Positions 39,857-54,701 are shown, counted from the first letter of the stretch. The stretch is DNA of 64,000 bases from an uncultured Granulosicoccus sp. (GCA_947495035.1 CANLXI010000014.1:62001-126000), one strand, 5' to 3'. The notes: generated from the sequence alone by a model not told the origin. Numbers and translations: made by a program.

Positions 39857-40963
39857 ATGAAATTCAGTGCACAACGCGAGACTTTGCTGACGCCTTTGCA
39901 GCACGTAGTAGGCGCTGTTGAACGCAAACAGACCTCTCCAATACTTGGCAATGTCTTGATGGTTGCCGACGATGGCTACCTGACTCTGACGGCTACCGAT
40001 TCGGAAATCGAAATGCAGGCAAGAGTCGAAATGCATATCGATCAAACCGGCTCTACCACGGTGCCTGCCAGAAAATTGCTGGAAATCTGCAAACATCTGC
40101 CGGATTCAGCTCGAGTGGATTTCAATTTCCAGGGTGACAAGGTCATCTTCAAATCCGGTCGCAGCAAGTTCACGCTCGCTACATTGCCTGCCAACGAATT
40201 TCCTCATGTCGATGCCCTTGACGCACCGCAACAAGTGATTTTGACGGCCTCTGTTTTATTGCAGTGCATCAAGAACACAGCCTTCTCCATGGCACAACAG
40301 GATGTGCGTTTCTATCTGAATGGCATGCTGCTGGAAATCGGTGCGGATCGACTCTCCTGCGTTGCCACTGATGGACATCGACTGGCCTATGCTCAATGCG
40401 CAACGGATGCCGAACCCGAAACCCCAGTCAGAGCCATCATTCCTCGCAAGACAGTCGGTGAATTGCAACGCCTGTTGGCCAGCGTCGAATCCGAAGATCC
40501 CGTGACCCTACTGGTAACACCTCAGCATCTTCAGGTTCAGGTGGGTGGGGTTCGATTGACCACTAAACTGATCGACGGTCGCTTTCCCGATTACAACCGC
40601 GTCATTCCCATAGATGGCAACAAGGAATTGCTGATCGATTGCCAGACCCTGAAGCAGTCACTCACTCGTGCATCGGTATTGTCCAACGAGAAATACCGCG
40701 GTGTGCGAATCGCACTTCAAAGTGGCACCCTCACTATTTCCAGCAACAACCCTGAACAGGAAGAAGCCATTGATGAACTGGAAGTCGACTACTCCGGGGA
40801 TTCTGCAGAAATCGGTTTCAACGTGACCTATCTGCTGGATGTCCTGAACTCGCTGGAAAGTGTCAACGCGCGAATTCTGCTCAAGGACGGAAACAGCAGT
40901 GCCTTGATAACACCGGAAACCAACAGTGACAGCAAGTACGTTGTCATGCCGATGCGTTTGTGA
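39857..40963 (+). CDS. dnaN: DNA polymerase III beta sliding clamp
   Basis: The 368-residue protein starts MKFSAQRETLLTPLQHVVGA and ends with ALITPETNSDSKYVVMPMRL, both typical of the clamp. Three similar domains form a dimeric ring that holds polymerase on DNA. Length matches E. coli (366). It lies 264 bp after dnaA across oriC and overlaps recF by 4 bp. Confidence 0.97.
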   Translation: MKFSAQRETLLTPLQHVVGAVERKQTSPILGNVLMVADDGYLTLTATDSEIEMQARVEMHIDQTGSTTVPARKLLEICKHLPDSARVDFNFQGDKVIFKSGRSKFTLATLPANEFPHVDALDAPQQVILTASVLLQCIKNTAFSMAQQDVRFYLNGMLLEIGADRLSCVATDGHRLAYAQCATDAEPETPVRAIIPRKTVGELQRLLASVESEDPVTLLVTPQHLQVQVGGVRLTTKLIDGRFPDYNRVIPIDGNKELLIDCQTLKQSLTRASVLSNEKYRGVRIALQSGTLTISSNNPEQEEAIDELEVDYSGDSAEIGFNVTYLLDVLNSLESVNARILLKDGNSSALITPETNSDSKYVVMPMRL

Positions 40964-42036
40964 TTCTCGGCAAACTGGACGTCAGTGATTTCAGAAACAT
41001 TCAGACACTGTCACTGACTCCCCACCCTCGCCTGAATCTCATCACTGGAAACAACGGATCAGGCAAGAGTTCAATACTCGAATCCATCCAGTGCCTTTCA
41101 ACCGGACATTCATTCCGCACTCGAAAGGCACGCGAGTTGATCAACCGAGAAGCTCAGTCATTTACCTTGACTGCCCTGTTCTCCGATCCTCAAACCTCAC
41201 GCGAACACAGAACCGGATTATCACGACAGCGCGATGGATCTGTAGAGCTGCGTCTAGACTTCGAAGAAGTCAAAAGCATCGCCGAAGTCACGCGATTACT
41301 CCCCGTAAAGTCTCTGACTCCTGATAGTCACAAACTGATTCAGGACGGTCCCGACGAGCGTCGTCAATTTCTGGATTGGGGTGTGTTCCACATGGAACAT
41401 GGCTTTCTCGACACCTGGAAACATTTCAAGCGTTCTTTATCCCAACGGAATCAGTTATTGCGTGACACAGGTTCTTCCGCAGAACTGAAAACGTGGGATT
41501 CCCTGTTTGTCGAATCATCCGAAGCCATTGATCAATTTCGCAGTCGCTATGTCAGCGAACTATCCGTTGCTCTGACACAACGAATGCAGGACATGGATGC
41601 CAGGTTCCACGTGGAACTTGGCTACCGTCCCGGTTGGTCAGACGATTTCTCTTTGGCAGAACTGTTGACCAGAAATCTTGATTATCACCGGCGCATGAAG
41701 ACCACCACCGATGGCCCCCACCGAGCCGAGATGACCCTGACCACTGAAGGAACAGCCGCCAAGCAGATATTGTCCAGGGGCCAGCAGAAGGTCCTGGTCT
41801 ATTTACTGCATCTTGCGCAACTGGATCTTCTTGAACAGCGGAATGCCCGCCAGGCTGTTGTCCTTTGTGACGACCTGACTTCTGAACTGGATTCGGAACA
41901 CTCTCGTGAAATCATCAACCAGCTTCTCAAATTGAACGGGCAGGTGTTCGTGTCCGGTGTCGACCTCGATGTACTGCGTCATCACGATCACTCAGTGTTC
42001 CACATGGAACACGGTAGTCTCAAAAACGTAGTATGA
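40960..42036 (+). CDS. recF: DNA replication and repair protein RecF
   Basis: The 358-residue SMC-like ATPase has Walker A GNNGSGKSS (30-38), a signature ILSRGQQKVLVYLL and Walker B QAVVLCDDLTSELD. It loads RecA at gaps through RecOR. The GTG start overlaps the dnaN stop. Three parS-like sequences are embedded in the gene, encoding VFHMEHG twice and RFHVELG once; the last is in the C-terminal 13 residues. The base composition looks more AT-rich than its neighbours. Confidence 0.95.
   Translation: MILGKLDVSDFRNIQTLSLTPHPRLNLITGNNGSGKSSILESIQCLSTGHSFRTRKARELINREAQSFTLTALFSDPQTSREHRTGLSRQRDGSVELRLDFEEVKSIAEVTRLLPVKSLTPDSHKLIQDGPDERRQFLDWGVFHMEHGFLDTWKHFKRSLSQRNQLLRDTGSSAELKTWDSLFVESSEAIDQFRSRYVSELSVALTQRMQDMDARFHVELGYRPGWSDDFSLAELLTRNLDYHRRMKTTTDGPHRAEMTLTTEGTAAKQILSRGQQKVLVYLLHLAQLDLLEQRNARQAVVLCDDLTSELDSEHSREIINQLLKLNGQVFVSGVDLDVLRHHDHSVFHMEHGSLKNVV
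41384..41399. promoter_or_regulatory. parS-like site 1 in recF
   Basis: TGTTCCACATGGAACA differs from the Pseudomonas-type parS pattern (TGTTCCACGTGGAAC) only at one central base; the arms TGTTCCA and TGGAACA are perfectly inverted. Expected ligand is ParB from this window. Confidence 0.75.
41604..41617. promoter_or_regulatory. parS site 2 in recF
   Basis: GTTCCACGTGGAAC is a perfect 14-bp palindrome identical to the core of known gammaproteobacterial parS sites. It is the best match of the three. Confidence 0.85.
41996..42011. promoter_or_regulatory. parS-like site 3 in recF
   Basis: TGTTCCACATGGAACA is the same 16-mer as site 1, located in the last codons of recF. Two identical 16-mers plus a perfect palindrome within 630 bp argue against chance. 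Confidence 0.75.
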
Positions 42037-44478
<2,442 letters not shown>

Positions 44479-44535
44479 AAAACCGGCCTGCCTGGTGCAG
44501 TCCCTGCCATTCACTCGATAGCCTGATTCGTTCTC

Positions 44536-46560
44536 ATGTCTGATTTACTGGTGCAACGCCCCGACTTCTCGGCCATTGATGTCGAGACCATCGAACAGCA
44601 ACTGGATGATCATCTCGCCGCCTGCCAGACCGTTGTCGATACCGTTTCAGGCATCGACAAGCCGGACTGGGAGTCGCTGATGCAGCCCCTGAGCGAAGTT
44701 CACAATCGTCTCTCGCTGTTCTGGTCGCCCATCAGTCATCTGAACTCGGTGATGAACAATGATCGTTTGCGCGACGTCTACAATCGCTGCCTGCCAAAGC
44801 TGAGCGCCTATTACACGCAACTGGGACAGAACAGCGCGCTGTACAACGCCACGCTGGCCTTGCGGGACAACCCGGATTTCTTGCAGATGTCGGCTGAACG
44901 GCAACAGCAGGTGCGTCATGAATTGCGGGATTTCGAACTGGGTGGCGTATCACTCAATGCCAGCGACAAACAGCGTTTTGGCGAGATCGCTCAGGAATTG
45001 TCCAGGCTGACGACCCGCTTTTCGGACAATGTTCTGGACGCCACCAATGCCTGGCACAAGTCGATCGACTCGGCCGAGCAACTGGATGGACTGCCCGACT
45101 CCGCGATTGCGGCAGCTCGACAACGCGCAGAGAGCAAAGGGCAGGCGGGCTATCTGCTGAACCTGGAGTTTCCCTGCTACATGGCGGTCATGATGTTCGC
45201 CAACGACCGGGGACTGCGTGAAGAGATGTATACCGCCTTCAGCACCCGAGCGTCCGATCAGGGGCCACACGCCGGGCAATTCGATAATTCCACGCTCATC
45301 CAGGACATCCTGTCACTGCGAGCGGAAAAGGCCGCCTTGCTCGGATTCGAATCCTATGCCCATCTGTCGGTGGTGCCCAAGATGGTCGAAACGCCGCAAC
45401 AGGTTCTCGATTTCCTGGAGGACCTTGCGGTACGCGCGCGCCCCGCCGCCAAGGCCGAGTTCGATGAATTATCTCGCTTTGCTCGTGAGTCACTGGACCT
45501 ACCTGAGCTGGCTGCCTGGGATGTGGCCTACGCCAGCGATCGACTCAAGAAGCAACAGCACGATCTGTCCGACGAGGAACTGAAACCCTACTTTCCGGCC
45601 GACCGTGCCATCCCCGGCATGTTCAAGGTTGTCGGCAAGCTGTTCGGTCTGCAGATCGAGCCGGTTGAGGACGCCGCGGTCTATCACCCGGACGTGAAGT
45701 TGTACGCCATTACCGATGAGCAGGGCGAAGCTCGTGGCGAGTTCTACCTGGACAACTACGCGCGTGAAAACAAGCGCGGAGGCGCCTGGATGGACGTCTG
45801 CGCAACCCGTCAGCGAGTCGCCGATGCCGTGCAGCAACCCATTGCCTACCTGACCTGCAACCTGACGCCGCCGGTTGGCGATGACCCGGCACTGCTCACA
45901 CACATGGAGGTCACGACACTCTTCCACGAGTTCGGTCACGGCCTGCATCACATGCTCACCCGGGTGGAGACAGCGGGGGTCTCCGGCATCAACGGTGTGG
46001 AATGGGATGCTGTCGAGTTGCCCAGTCAGTTCCTGGAGAACTGGTGCTGGGAACGCGAATCCATCGACATGATCAGTGGCCACTACCAGACCGGTGACGC
46101 CTTGCCCGATGAGCTGCTGGAGAAGATGCGCAATGCCCGCAATTTTCAAAGTGCCATGCAGCTGGTCAGGCAACTGGAATTCTCCCTGTTCGACATGCAC
46201 CTGCATCTGGAATCGAGCAGCGACAAACCGGCCGATGTGCAGGCAACACTGGATCGTATCCGGCAGCAGGTGGCCGTCGTACCGGCACCGTCCTTCAACC
46301 GTTTCCAGCACAGTTTTTCGCATATCTTCGCCGGTGGATACAGTGCGGGATATTTCAGCTACAAATGGGCTGAAGTCTTGTCGGCTGATGCGTTTTCCCG
46401 ATTCGAGGAAGAGGGCATCTTCAACGAGGAAACGGGACGCTCCTTTCTGCAGAACGTGCTGGAGGTGGGCGGCTCGCGCGATGCCATGACATCGTTCAGT
46501 GCCTTTCGTGGACGTGAGCCGGATGTCGCCGCCTTGTTGCGCCATTCCGGTCTGACCTGA
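44536..46560 (+). CDS. prlC: Oligopeptidase A (M3 family metallopeptidase)
   Basis: The 674-residue cytoplasmic zinc peptidase has HEFGH at 464-468 within [15 protein letters not shown], followed by [20 protein letters not shown], which carries the third zinc ligand Glu. It degrades short peptides, including cleaved signal peptides in E. coli. Length matches OpdA (680). It is 57 bp after gyrB and 8 bp before ubiD, suggesting cotranscription with ubiD. Confidence 0.94.
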   Translation: MSDLLVQRPDFSAIDVETIEQQLDDHLAACQTVVDTVSGIDKPDWESLMQPLSEVHNRLSLFWSPISHLNSVMNNDRLRDVYNRCLPKLSAYYTQLGQNSALYNATLALRDNPDFLQMSAERQQQVRHELRDFELGGVSLNASDKQRFGEIAQELSRLTTRFSDNVLDATNAWHKSIDSAEQLDGLPDSAIAAARQRAESKGQAGYLLNLEFPCYMAVMMFANDRGLREEMYTAFSTRASDQGPHAGQFDNSTLIQDILSLRAEKAALLGFESYAHLSVVPKMVETPQQVLDFLEDLAVRARPAAKAEFDELSRFARESLDLPELAAWDVAYASDRLKKQQHDLSDEELKPYFPADRAIPGMFKVVGKLFGLQIEPVEDAAVYHPDVKLYAITDEQGEARGEFYLDNYARENKRGGAWMDVCATRQRVADAVQQPIAYLTCNLTPPVGDDPALLTHMEVTTLFHEFGHGLHHMLTRVETAGVSGINGVEWDAVELPSQFLENWCWERESIDMISGHYQTGDALPDELLEKMRNARNFQSAMQLVRQLEFSLFDMHLHLESSSDKPADVQATLDRIRQQVAVVPAPSFNRFQHSFSHIFAGGYSAGYFSYKWAEVLSADAFSRFEEEGIFNEETGRSFLQNVLEVGGSRDAMTSFSAFRGREPDVAALLRHSGLT

Positions 46561-46568
46561 CTGACATC

Positions 46569-48026
46569 ATGAAATACAAGGATCTGCGCGATTTTCTGGC
46601 CGGGCTGGAAGCGCAAGGTGAACTCAAGCGTATCAGTGAGCCGGTGGATCCGAATCTGGAAATCACGGAGATCTGCGATCGCACCCTGCGCAGTCAGGGA
46701 CCTGCGCTGCTGTTCGAGAATCCGATCGGTTCCGACGTGCCCCTGCTGGGTAATCTGTTCGGTACCCCGCAAAGAGTTGCACTGGGGATGGGTGAGGACT
46801 CCGTAGAGGCCTTGCGAGAGGTCGGCAAGCTGCTGGCCTTCCTGAAGGAGCCGGATCCGCCCAAGGGCATCAAGGACGCCTGGAATTCCTTGCCCATCTT
46901 CAAGAAGGTGCTGGACATGGCGCCCAAGACAACACGCTCACCCGCCTGTCAGGAAGAGAGCTGGGATAGCGTCGATCTGTCTCGTCTGCCGGTACAGACC
47001 TGTTGGCCGGGTGATGCCGGTCCGCTGATTACCTGGGGCCTGGTCATCACCCGCGGTCCTCACAAGAAGCGGCAGAACATGGGCATCTACCGCCAGCAGG
47101 TGATAGCGCCAGACAAGACCATCATGCGCTGGCTGAGTCATCGCGGCGGGGCACTGGATTTTCGCGAGTGGCAACAGGAACACCCGGGTGAACCGTTTCC
47201 GGTGGCTGTGGTTCTCGGTGCCGATCCGGCAACGATCCTCGGCGCCGTGACCCCGGTGCCTGACAGTCTTTCCGAACACGCCTTCGCAGGTCTGCTGCGC
47301 GGGGAGCGCACCGTGCTGGGCAAGGCGATGTTGTCGGATCTGCAGGTTCCTGCCTCCGCGGAATACGTGCTGGAAGGCTATCTGTATCCCGGGGAGACGG
47401 CACCGGAAGGCCCTTTCGGTGACCATACCGGCTATTACAACGAGGTGGATGAATTCCCGGTCTTCACGATCGAGAAGGTCACGCATCGTCGCGACCCCAT
47501 CTATCATTCGACCTATACCGGCAGACCACCGGACGAGCCGGCCATTCTGGGGGTGGCACTCAACGAGGTGTTCGTCCCCATCCTGCAAAAGCAGTTTCCC
47601 GAGATCGTGGACTTCTACCTGCCACCGGAAGGGTGCTCCTATCGCATGGCGGTGGTCAGCATGAAGAAGCAGTACCCCGGGCATGCCAAACGCGTGATGA
47701 TGGGGGTGTGGTCCTTTCTGCGGCAATTCATGTACACCAAATTCGTGATCGTGGTGGACGACGATGTCGATGCGCGTTCCTGGGAAGATGTGATCTGGGC
47801 TATCACGACACGTATGGATCCGGCGCGAGACACCACCCTGATCGAGAACACGCCTATCGACTATCTGGACTTTGCTTCCCCCGTCTCCGGGCTGGGCTCC
47901 AAGATGGGGATGGATGCGACCAACAAGTTACCTGGTGAAACGGATCGGGAATGGGGTGAACCCATCGAGATGAGCGCAGCGGTGAAAGCCCGTGTCGACG
48001 CGCTCTGGGAACGACTCGGCATCTGA
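46569..48026 (+). CDS. ubiD: 3-octaprenyl-4-hydroxybenzoate decarboxylase UbiD
   Basis: The 485-residue prenylated-FMN-dependent decarboxylase starts [20 protein letters not shown]. It contains [20 protein letters not shown] with the catalytic Glu region, and [20 protein letters not shown]. It acts in ubiquinone synthesis with UbiX (not in this window). Length is close to E. coli (497). Confidence 0.96.
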   Translation: MKYKDLRDFLAGLEAQGELKRISEPVDPNLEITEICDRTLRSQGPALLFENPIGSDVPLLGNLFGTPQRVALGMGEDSVEALREVGKLLAFLKEPDPPKGIKDAWNSLPIFKKVLDMAPKTTRSPACQEESWDSVDLSRLPVQTCWPGDAGPLITWGLVITRGPHKKRQNMGIYRQQVIAPDKTIMRWLSHRGGALDFREWQQEHPGEPFPVAVVLGADPATILGAVTPVPDSLSEHAFAGLLRGERTVLGKAMLSDLQVPASAEYVLEGYLYPGETAPEGPFGDHTGYYNEVDEFPVFTIEKVTHRRDPIYHSTYTGRPPDEPAILGVALNEVFVPILQKQFPEIVDFYLPPEGCSYRMAVVSMKKQYPGHAKRVMMGVWSFLRQFMYTKFVIVVDDDVDARSWEDVIWAITTRMDPARDTTLIENTPIDYLDFASPVSGLGSKMGMDATNKLPGETDREWGEPIEMSAAVKARVDALWERLGI

Positions 48027-48229
48027 TTGAAGCCTCCGGCAAGGGGCAGGGCAACTCTGCTGAGCTGCGATATGCTGCTGCTTCGTATTACGTCGTTTTA
48101 CCTACCCGTTTACCTGCTGATCCATGCCTGTCGTAACATGCCCTGGCTGCCGTTGCCGCGTCCTTGCTGGCGACAATCACGGCAACGGTTGTCGATGTCA
48201 TTTCCTTGGGTCACCAACTAGAGGTCTGG

Positions 48230-48751
48230 ATGGAAGGTAGGGCTGCGTGGTTACATCAACAGCAATCCTGCATCGGGTTTGATGAACTGACATCCATGGT
48301 GTCCGAACTGATGAGTCTGTTCGTGCGAGAACAGGACCATGCCTGTGTCAGCAGTGGGGCCGCCTCAGCGGACTGGGTCTCACCCAGCGGGCTGACTCGC
48401 GTGATTCGTCACGGCAGCAGTGCCGCCTTGCACAGCGTGCTCAATCAGGTACCTGATGCCATCGCGGCGGAATTCGAAGTGATTCACTGTGACATCCCGG
48501 AATTCTCGTGGTGCGAGTACCTGTGGCCCCATCTGCAGCGCAGCAATGCCTGTCAGAGGCAATCGATGCAGATCAGTCTGCCGGCGACCTGTCTGGTCGA
48601 ATTGATGAATTTTCACGAGCAGCACCAGACGTCATGGTTGCGTCGCTACATGATGGCCAATCCGGAAAGCTCACTGACGGTTTCCAGACGTCGTGCCCAG
48701 GTCAACAAAATTGGCATAGTGGCTGAGCCTGACCGGTTCCAGTTGCTTTAG
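48230..48751 (+). CDS. Unrecognised 173-residue protein
   Basis: I do not recognise this protein. The ATG at 48230 is preceded by AGAGG at suitable spacing; the frame is open back to a TTG at 48164. It has no signal peptide or transmembrane helix, several Cys residues, and a His/Trp/Gln-rich character (AWLHQQQSC, FHEQHQTSWLRRYMMA). The start follows ubiD by about 200 bp. The 3' end overlaps the convergent GGDEF-EAL gene by 81 bp, which is unusual and lowers confidence that the whole frame is coding. The GGDEF-EAL reading in the overlap is well supported. Confidence 0.5.
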   Translation: MEGRAAWLHQQQSCIGFDELTSMVSELMSLFVREQDHACVSSGAASADWVSPSGLTRVIRHGSSAALHSVLNQVPDAIAAEFEVIHCDIPEFSWCEYLWPHLQRSNACQRQSMQISLPATCLVELMNFHEQHQTSWLRRYMMANPESSLTVSRRRAQVNKIGIVAEPDRFQLL

Positions 48752-51400
48752 GCGAGCAGCCATCTCACGAGCCGGCAGCGGTTGCGAGAAGTGATAGCCC
48801 TGGTAGCCTTCGCAACCTTCCATGGCGAGCATGGGCAGGATCTCGCCATCTTCCACACCTTCGGCAATCACCCGGATACCCAGCGTTCTGGCCAGGGCGA
48901 TGATGCTCTTGATGACCGTGATGGCATGCGGAAAACGCGATATATCGGCAATGAAGGAGCGATCGATCTTCAGATGGTCCAGAGGCAACTGGCTCAGATA
49001 CGCCAGGGAAGAATAGCCGGTACCGAAATCATCGAGTGATATCTGAACTCCCAATTGCTTGATATCATTGATGATATTGGTTTCTATCGTTTGCACCAGA
49101 GCCGACTCGGTTATTTCCAGAATCAGGCTGTCCGGCCGCATGGAATGCTTGTCCAGAATCGCCGCCACCCGTTGTGCAAAATGTGGCATTCCCAGTTGAC
49201 GCGCCGACACATTCACCGACATGGTCGTTGCCGGTCCGATCAGTCCCTTGCGCAGCCAGATGCGGTGCTGACCACAGGCCTGACTGATGGCCCATTCCCC
49301 CAGCTCACCGATCAGGCCGGTTTCCTCGAGAACATCGATGAAGGCGCCGGGACTGACATGTTCGCCGGTATCCTGCGGCCAGCGCAGCAGGGCTTCAAAG
49401 CCCAGCAGGCGTTGTTCCCTGATCAACAGCTGCGGCTGGTAGAACAGTTCGAAGTCCTGGCGGTCGACCGCTCGGCGCAGGCTGGTGATCATGACAGAGC
49501 GATCACGCTGTGCCTGGTCCAGCTCCGGTGTGAAGAATACATGTCGTGAGCGACCGGAGAGCTTGGCTCTGTACAGGGCCACGTCGGCCTGCTTGATCAG
49601 ACTGTTGGCATCCTGGACACCTCTGTTTTCCATACCGGTTGCCAGAGCGATGCCGACACTGGCAGACACATAGACCTCTTCCATCTGCAGCAGGAAAGGC
49701 TGCTTCAGCACGTGGACGATGGCGTCAGCCACGATGCTGGCATCCTGGCTGTTGTCCAGCGTGCGCAGGGTGACGGTGAATTCGTCGCCACCGAGTCGCG
49801 CCACGATATCGTCTTCACGAACCGTGTGGCGGATCCGGTGAGCCACCTGTTGCAGCAATTCATCGCCGGCATCATGCCCGAGGGTATCGTTGACGGCCTT
49901 GAAACCGTCGAGATCGATGAACAGCAGCGCAAGGATTCCATGGGGCTTGCGTTCTTCCAGCGAGCTGTGCAGCTGGTCGAGAAAACTGGTGCGATTGGGC
50001 AATCCGGTCAGCGCGTCGTGGTGTGCAATCTGCGTCAGTCGTCTTTCAGCCAGATACTGCTCGGTGATGTCCATGATCACGACCAGACTGCCAGTCAGCA
50101 TCTGCAGGGAATTCATCAATCCGGTGGCATTCATGCTGACCCACAGCGAGCGCTGGTCCGGAGGGGTCAGTCTCACTACCTGACGATAGGTCTGACCATC
50201 GAGCAGTGCCCGACGCATGTCCATCAGGGTCTGCGGTCGCTGGTCCTCGTGCAGGGCATCGATCCAGCCGCTGCCCATGTTCTTTTCCAGCGACTGTCCC
50301 GTCAGCTGGCACCACATGTCATTGGCGTAGTCACAGGTCCATTCCTGGTTGAGCTTGACGATGCCTACCGGCGCCAGTTGTGTCAGCGTCTGGTACTGCA
50401 CGGCAGCACTCTGCAGTTCGTGAGCTGACTGGACACGGTCGCTGATATCGTTGAATACCAGCGTGGTGAAGACGCTGTCCTTGACGCGGGTATGAAACAT
50501 CGACAGCTCCACGGCGAAGCTGTGTCCATCGGCCCGGCGGGCTGTCACTTCGCGGATCACGAAGGGACGTTCATCATGCGATTGCAGACTGTTGTAGTAC
50601 GTGGCAGCCCGGCGAGTCAGTGTTCCGATGACATCCTCCGGCAGAAACACGCTGACGGGTGAGCCCAGTGTCTGATTGATGTCTACACCGAACAAGGTCT
50701 CGCAGGCCCGATTGAATGCCGTGATCCGGCATTGGTCATCCACGGTCATGACACCATTGAACGTGGCATCCAGCAGTGTCACCAGCTGTCGACTGGTTTC
50801 TCCGATATCGGCAATGACATTGTTGATACCGCGGTTGACGATACTGTTGATGTGCACCCGCATGAAGGCATCGAGCATCGATTGCAGGCGGTTGACCAGT
50901 ACCAGGTCGAAGCGCAGGCGGGCATTCGCCACGAACAGCAAGGCTCGCAGCTCCGATTTCTCGCAGATCGGCAGCAGGGCATAGGAATGGATACGCGGAT
51001 GGCAGCTGGGCAGGTTGATGCTGACCTTGTCTTCTGCCGCATTGCTGAACACCGACTTGCCGGTATCGATGACGTCCTGCAGCAGCTCGTCAGCCTGACG
51101 ATGCAACAAGGTGTCGTGTTGTCGTGACAGCACACTGCTGGCATCCACCGATACCACGGCGTCGAGTATGACTCGGGTTCTTGCCTTGGCATCCGATGGG
51201 GAGGTATCGATTCGCAGTACGCAGCCGTAGGCTGCATCCACCAGCCGCAAGGCTTCGATGATCAGTTCTTCACCCAGATCGCGCGGTGACAGGCCCCGTG
51301 CCACACGGTCTCCGACGCGATTCAGAAATCGTTTCTGAATGTTGTCTACCGCTTGCCGTACTTCGAAATCAGCACGCCGTTCTGTTTCGATTTCGCTCAC
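48671..51400 (-). CDS. GAF-PAS-PAS-GGDEF-EAL cyclic-di-GMP signalling protein
   Basis: About 909 residues from a GTG at 51400 (AGGAA upstream); a TTG at 51526 would add 42 atypical residues. The N-terminal GAF-like sensor and two PAS domains (the first around TLLDATFNGVMTVDDQCRI) precede GGDEF. That domain keeps RLGGDEF and an inhibitory-site RxxD (REDD) five residues before it. The EAL domain keeps EALLRW, NVSARQL, EITES, DDFGTGYSSL, KIDRSFI, AEGVED and GYHFSQP, so both activities look intact. No transmembrane helix is seen, so sensing is probably cytoplasmic. The 3' end overlaps the convergent unrecognised ORF. Confidence 0.93.
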   Translation of the reverse strand: MSEIETERRADFEVRQAVDNIQKRFLNRVGDRVARGLSPRDLGEELIIEALRLVDAAYGCVLRIDTSPSDAKARTRVILDAVVSVDASSVLSRQHDTLLHRQADELLQDVIDTGKSVFSNAAEDKVSINLPSCHPRIHSYALLPICEKSELRALLFVANARLRFDLVLVNRLQSMLDAFMRVHINSIVNRGINNVIADIGETSRQLVTLLDATFNGVMTVDDQCRITAFNRACETLFGVDINQTLGSPVSVFLPEDVIGTLTRRAATYYNSLQSHDERPFVIREVTARRADGHSFAVELSMFHTRVKDSVFTTLVFNDISDRVQSAHELQSAAVQYQTLTQLAPVGIVKLNQEWTCDYANDMWCQLTGQSLEKNMGSGWIDALHEDQRPQTLMDMRRALLDGQTYRQVVRLTPPDQRSLWVSMNATGLMNSLQMLTGSLVVIMDITEQYLAERRLTQIAHHDALTGLPNRTSFLDQLHSSLEERKPHGILALLFIDLDGFKAVNDTLGHDAGDELLQQVAHRIRHTVREDDIVARLGGDEFTVTLRTLDNSQDASIVADAIVHVLKQPFLLQMEEVYVSASVGIALATGMENRGVQDANSLIKQADVALYRAKLSGRSRHVFFTPELDQAQRDRSVMITSLRRAVDRQDFELFYQPQLLIREQRLLGFEALLRWPQDTGEHVSPGAFIDVLEETGLIGELGEWAISQACGQHRIWLRKGLIGPATTMSVNVSARQLGMPHFAQRVAAILDKHSMRPDSLILEITESALVQTIETNIINDIKQLGVQISLDDFGTGYSSLAYLSQLPLDHLKIDRSFIADISRFPHAITVIKSIIALARTLGIRVIAEGVEDGEILPMLAMEGCEGYQGYHFSQPLPAREMAARLKQLEPVRLSHYANFVDLGTTSGNRQ

Positions 51401-51679
51401 ACGAATCAGTATTCCTCGACTCCGCGGATGCGGGTTTGCAACTCCCCGGAGCCGGGAACACCATTCGGCTGATACATGGATTTCGGGGGCATGGCCTACT
51501 CTGAGTGGATAGTGTAGTTCACGCAACTTATTGTGGGCTGAGGAAACCCGTTATGCAGCTATCAGATATGTACTGTCGCCAGAGAGCAAAATGAACTAGC
51601 CGGTTTTCCCGGTCGGCTTGAACAGCGAAGATCTGTACCACCAACGCAGGTTGGCAGGCAGTGCGCCCTGCAGAAGGAC

Positions 51680-52417
51680 TCAGCGGTGCAACCAGCGACG
51701 GATGCAGTCAAGCTGACCCTGATCACCCGGTGGAACGGCAATCATGGCGGCCTGGCGGAATCCCAGTTCCTGGGCCAGTTCGGCGGCTCGGGCACTGTTG
51801 ACCACCAGGGGCAGTGCCTGCAGTCGGGGCAGGTGTGCTGCCGCCAGGGTCACCAGATTCTCCAGGGTTTCGTTGCTGGTGATGCTGATCAGGTCGGGTG
51901 GCTGGCGCTCGACAATTCGTGTCACCTGCGCTGCGGGTATACGGGGAAGTCGGCGTCGATAGACTTCTGCACTGGCAACCTGCCAGCCCAGTTTCTGCAA
52001 GCCGGGGCCCAGCAGACCACGACCGGCACAGCCCTTGACCAGTAGCAGCCTACCCGCTCGGCAGGTGCTTATCTGCGCCAGAAAGGATTCACTGTTGTAG
52101 GGAGAGTCCGGCAGGAAGGCCAGTGGTTGGCCAAGACGCTGCAGCGCTGCTCCGGTGGCCGCCCCGATGGCATGAACGGCAAGCCCGACCCAGGGCAGGG
52201 GACGCTGCCGGTGGGCCTGTCTGACCGCGTTGACACTGGTGAACAACACGCTGTCATAGCGTTCGGCCAGGTCCGTATCCAGCGTGGTATCGCGCAGGGC
52301 TTCGATTTCCAGACAGGGAAGATGGCTGACCGACAGGCCCAGAGCCTCCAACTGCTCGATGAAGGGCTGCTGCTGGCCGAGCGGTCGGGTGATCAGGATA
52401 TGGGGCGTGGCGCTCAT
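51680..52417 (-). CDS. hemD: Uroporphyrinogen-III synthase
   Basis: The 245-residue protein has the family start [20 protein letters not shown], then [20 protein letters not shown] and [14 protein letters not shown], all typical of HemD. HemD proteins are poorly conserved, so the fold and these short motifs carry the call. It cyclises hydroxymethylbilane to uroporphyrinogen III in haem and sirohaem synthesis. hemC and hemX, often neighbours, are not present. It is divergent from argH with 82 bp between. Confidence 0.88.
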   Translation of the reverse strand: MSATPHILITRPLGQQQPFIEQLEALGLSVSHLPCLEIEALRDTTLDTDLAERYDSVLFTSVNAVRQAHRQRPLPWVGLAVHAIGAATGAALQRLGQPLAFLPDSPYNSESFLAQISTCRAGRLLLVKGCAGRGLLGPGLQKLGWQVASAEVYRRRLPRIPAAQVTRIVERQPPDLISITSNETLENLVTLAAAHLPRLQALPLVVNSARAAELAQELGFRQAAMIAVPPGDQGQLDCIRRWLHR

Positions 52418-52499
52418 GGTGTCGATAGTCTACCTGCGCTATCCGAGTCCGGCGCTTCCCAGTACACTTGCGTGGTTTTCTGCACACGACGATTTCATC

Positions 52500-53950
<1,451 letters not shown>

Positions 53951-53966
<16 letters not shown>

Positions 53967-54628
53967 AGCTTCAGCCAGTTGGAGACGTCGGCGACTTCGT
54001 CGGCGCTCACACTGTGCGGGATGGGGTAGCTGTGCCATTCCAGCGCCACCTTGTGTTCGAGCATCACATCGCGTGATTGCTCGGCATGGCGAATCTGGAT
54101 GACGTCGTCGTAGAGCCCGTGAGCCATGAAGACCGGGACCGACTGGCGCTCTGGAGTGATCGCCGGCAGAGAGGTTTCCTGAATGGGCAGATAGGTGGAC
54201 AGGGCCAGAATGCCGCCGAGGGTGTGCTTGCCGGTCAGGCCTTCGTACAGGGCAATGGCGCCGCCCTGGGAGAAACCGGCCAGGGTGATGTTGCGCGCCG
54301 GTATGCCGGCCTCGATCTGGCTGTCGATCAGTTCACTGACCAGACTGGCGGATTCGGTGATACCGGCCGTGTCCTGCTGGCGACTGCCGAAGTCCATGGA
54401 GTTGATGTCATACCAGCCCCGCATGGCCGCCCCGCCATTGACCGTGATGGGTCGGACAGGCGCATGGGGAAACAGGAAACGCACGCCGGGGCGTTGCAGC
54501 AACTGCAGTTCAGGGACAATGGGCTCGAAGTCATGACCACTGGCACCAAGTCCATGTAGCCATATGACGGCGTATTCCGGTTGGTCGGCGGTGTTGATCT
54601 CGATGCAGTCGAGCAGTTTCCGGGTCAT
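53951..54628 (-). CDS. Carboxylesterase / phospholipase-like alpha/beta hydrolase
   Basis: The 225-residue hydrolase has [19 protein letters not shown] (oxyanion region), the nucleophile elbow [14 protein letters not shown], and an Asp/His pair near GLYDDVI and SYPIPHSVS. This is the pattern of the YpfH/EstB-type carboxylesterases. Physiological substrate unknown. The start MTRKLLDC is chosen because the upstream 60 residues overlap the divergent lptM region. It is convergent with argH and divergent from lptM. Confidence 0.88.
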
Positions 54629-54701
54629 GGGTGCTGGCGGTTTCAGGGTATCGAGTGGGCGAGGCGAGTATACTCCAAAGCCCCCGATCGAAAGTGCCGG
54701 C

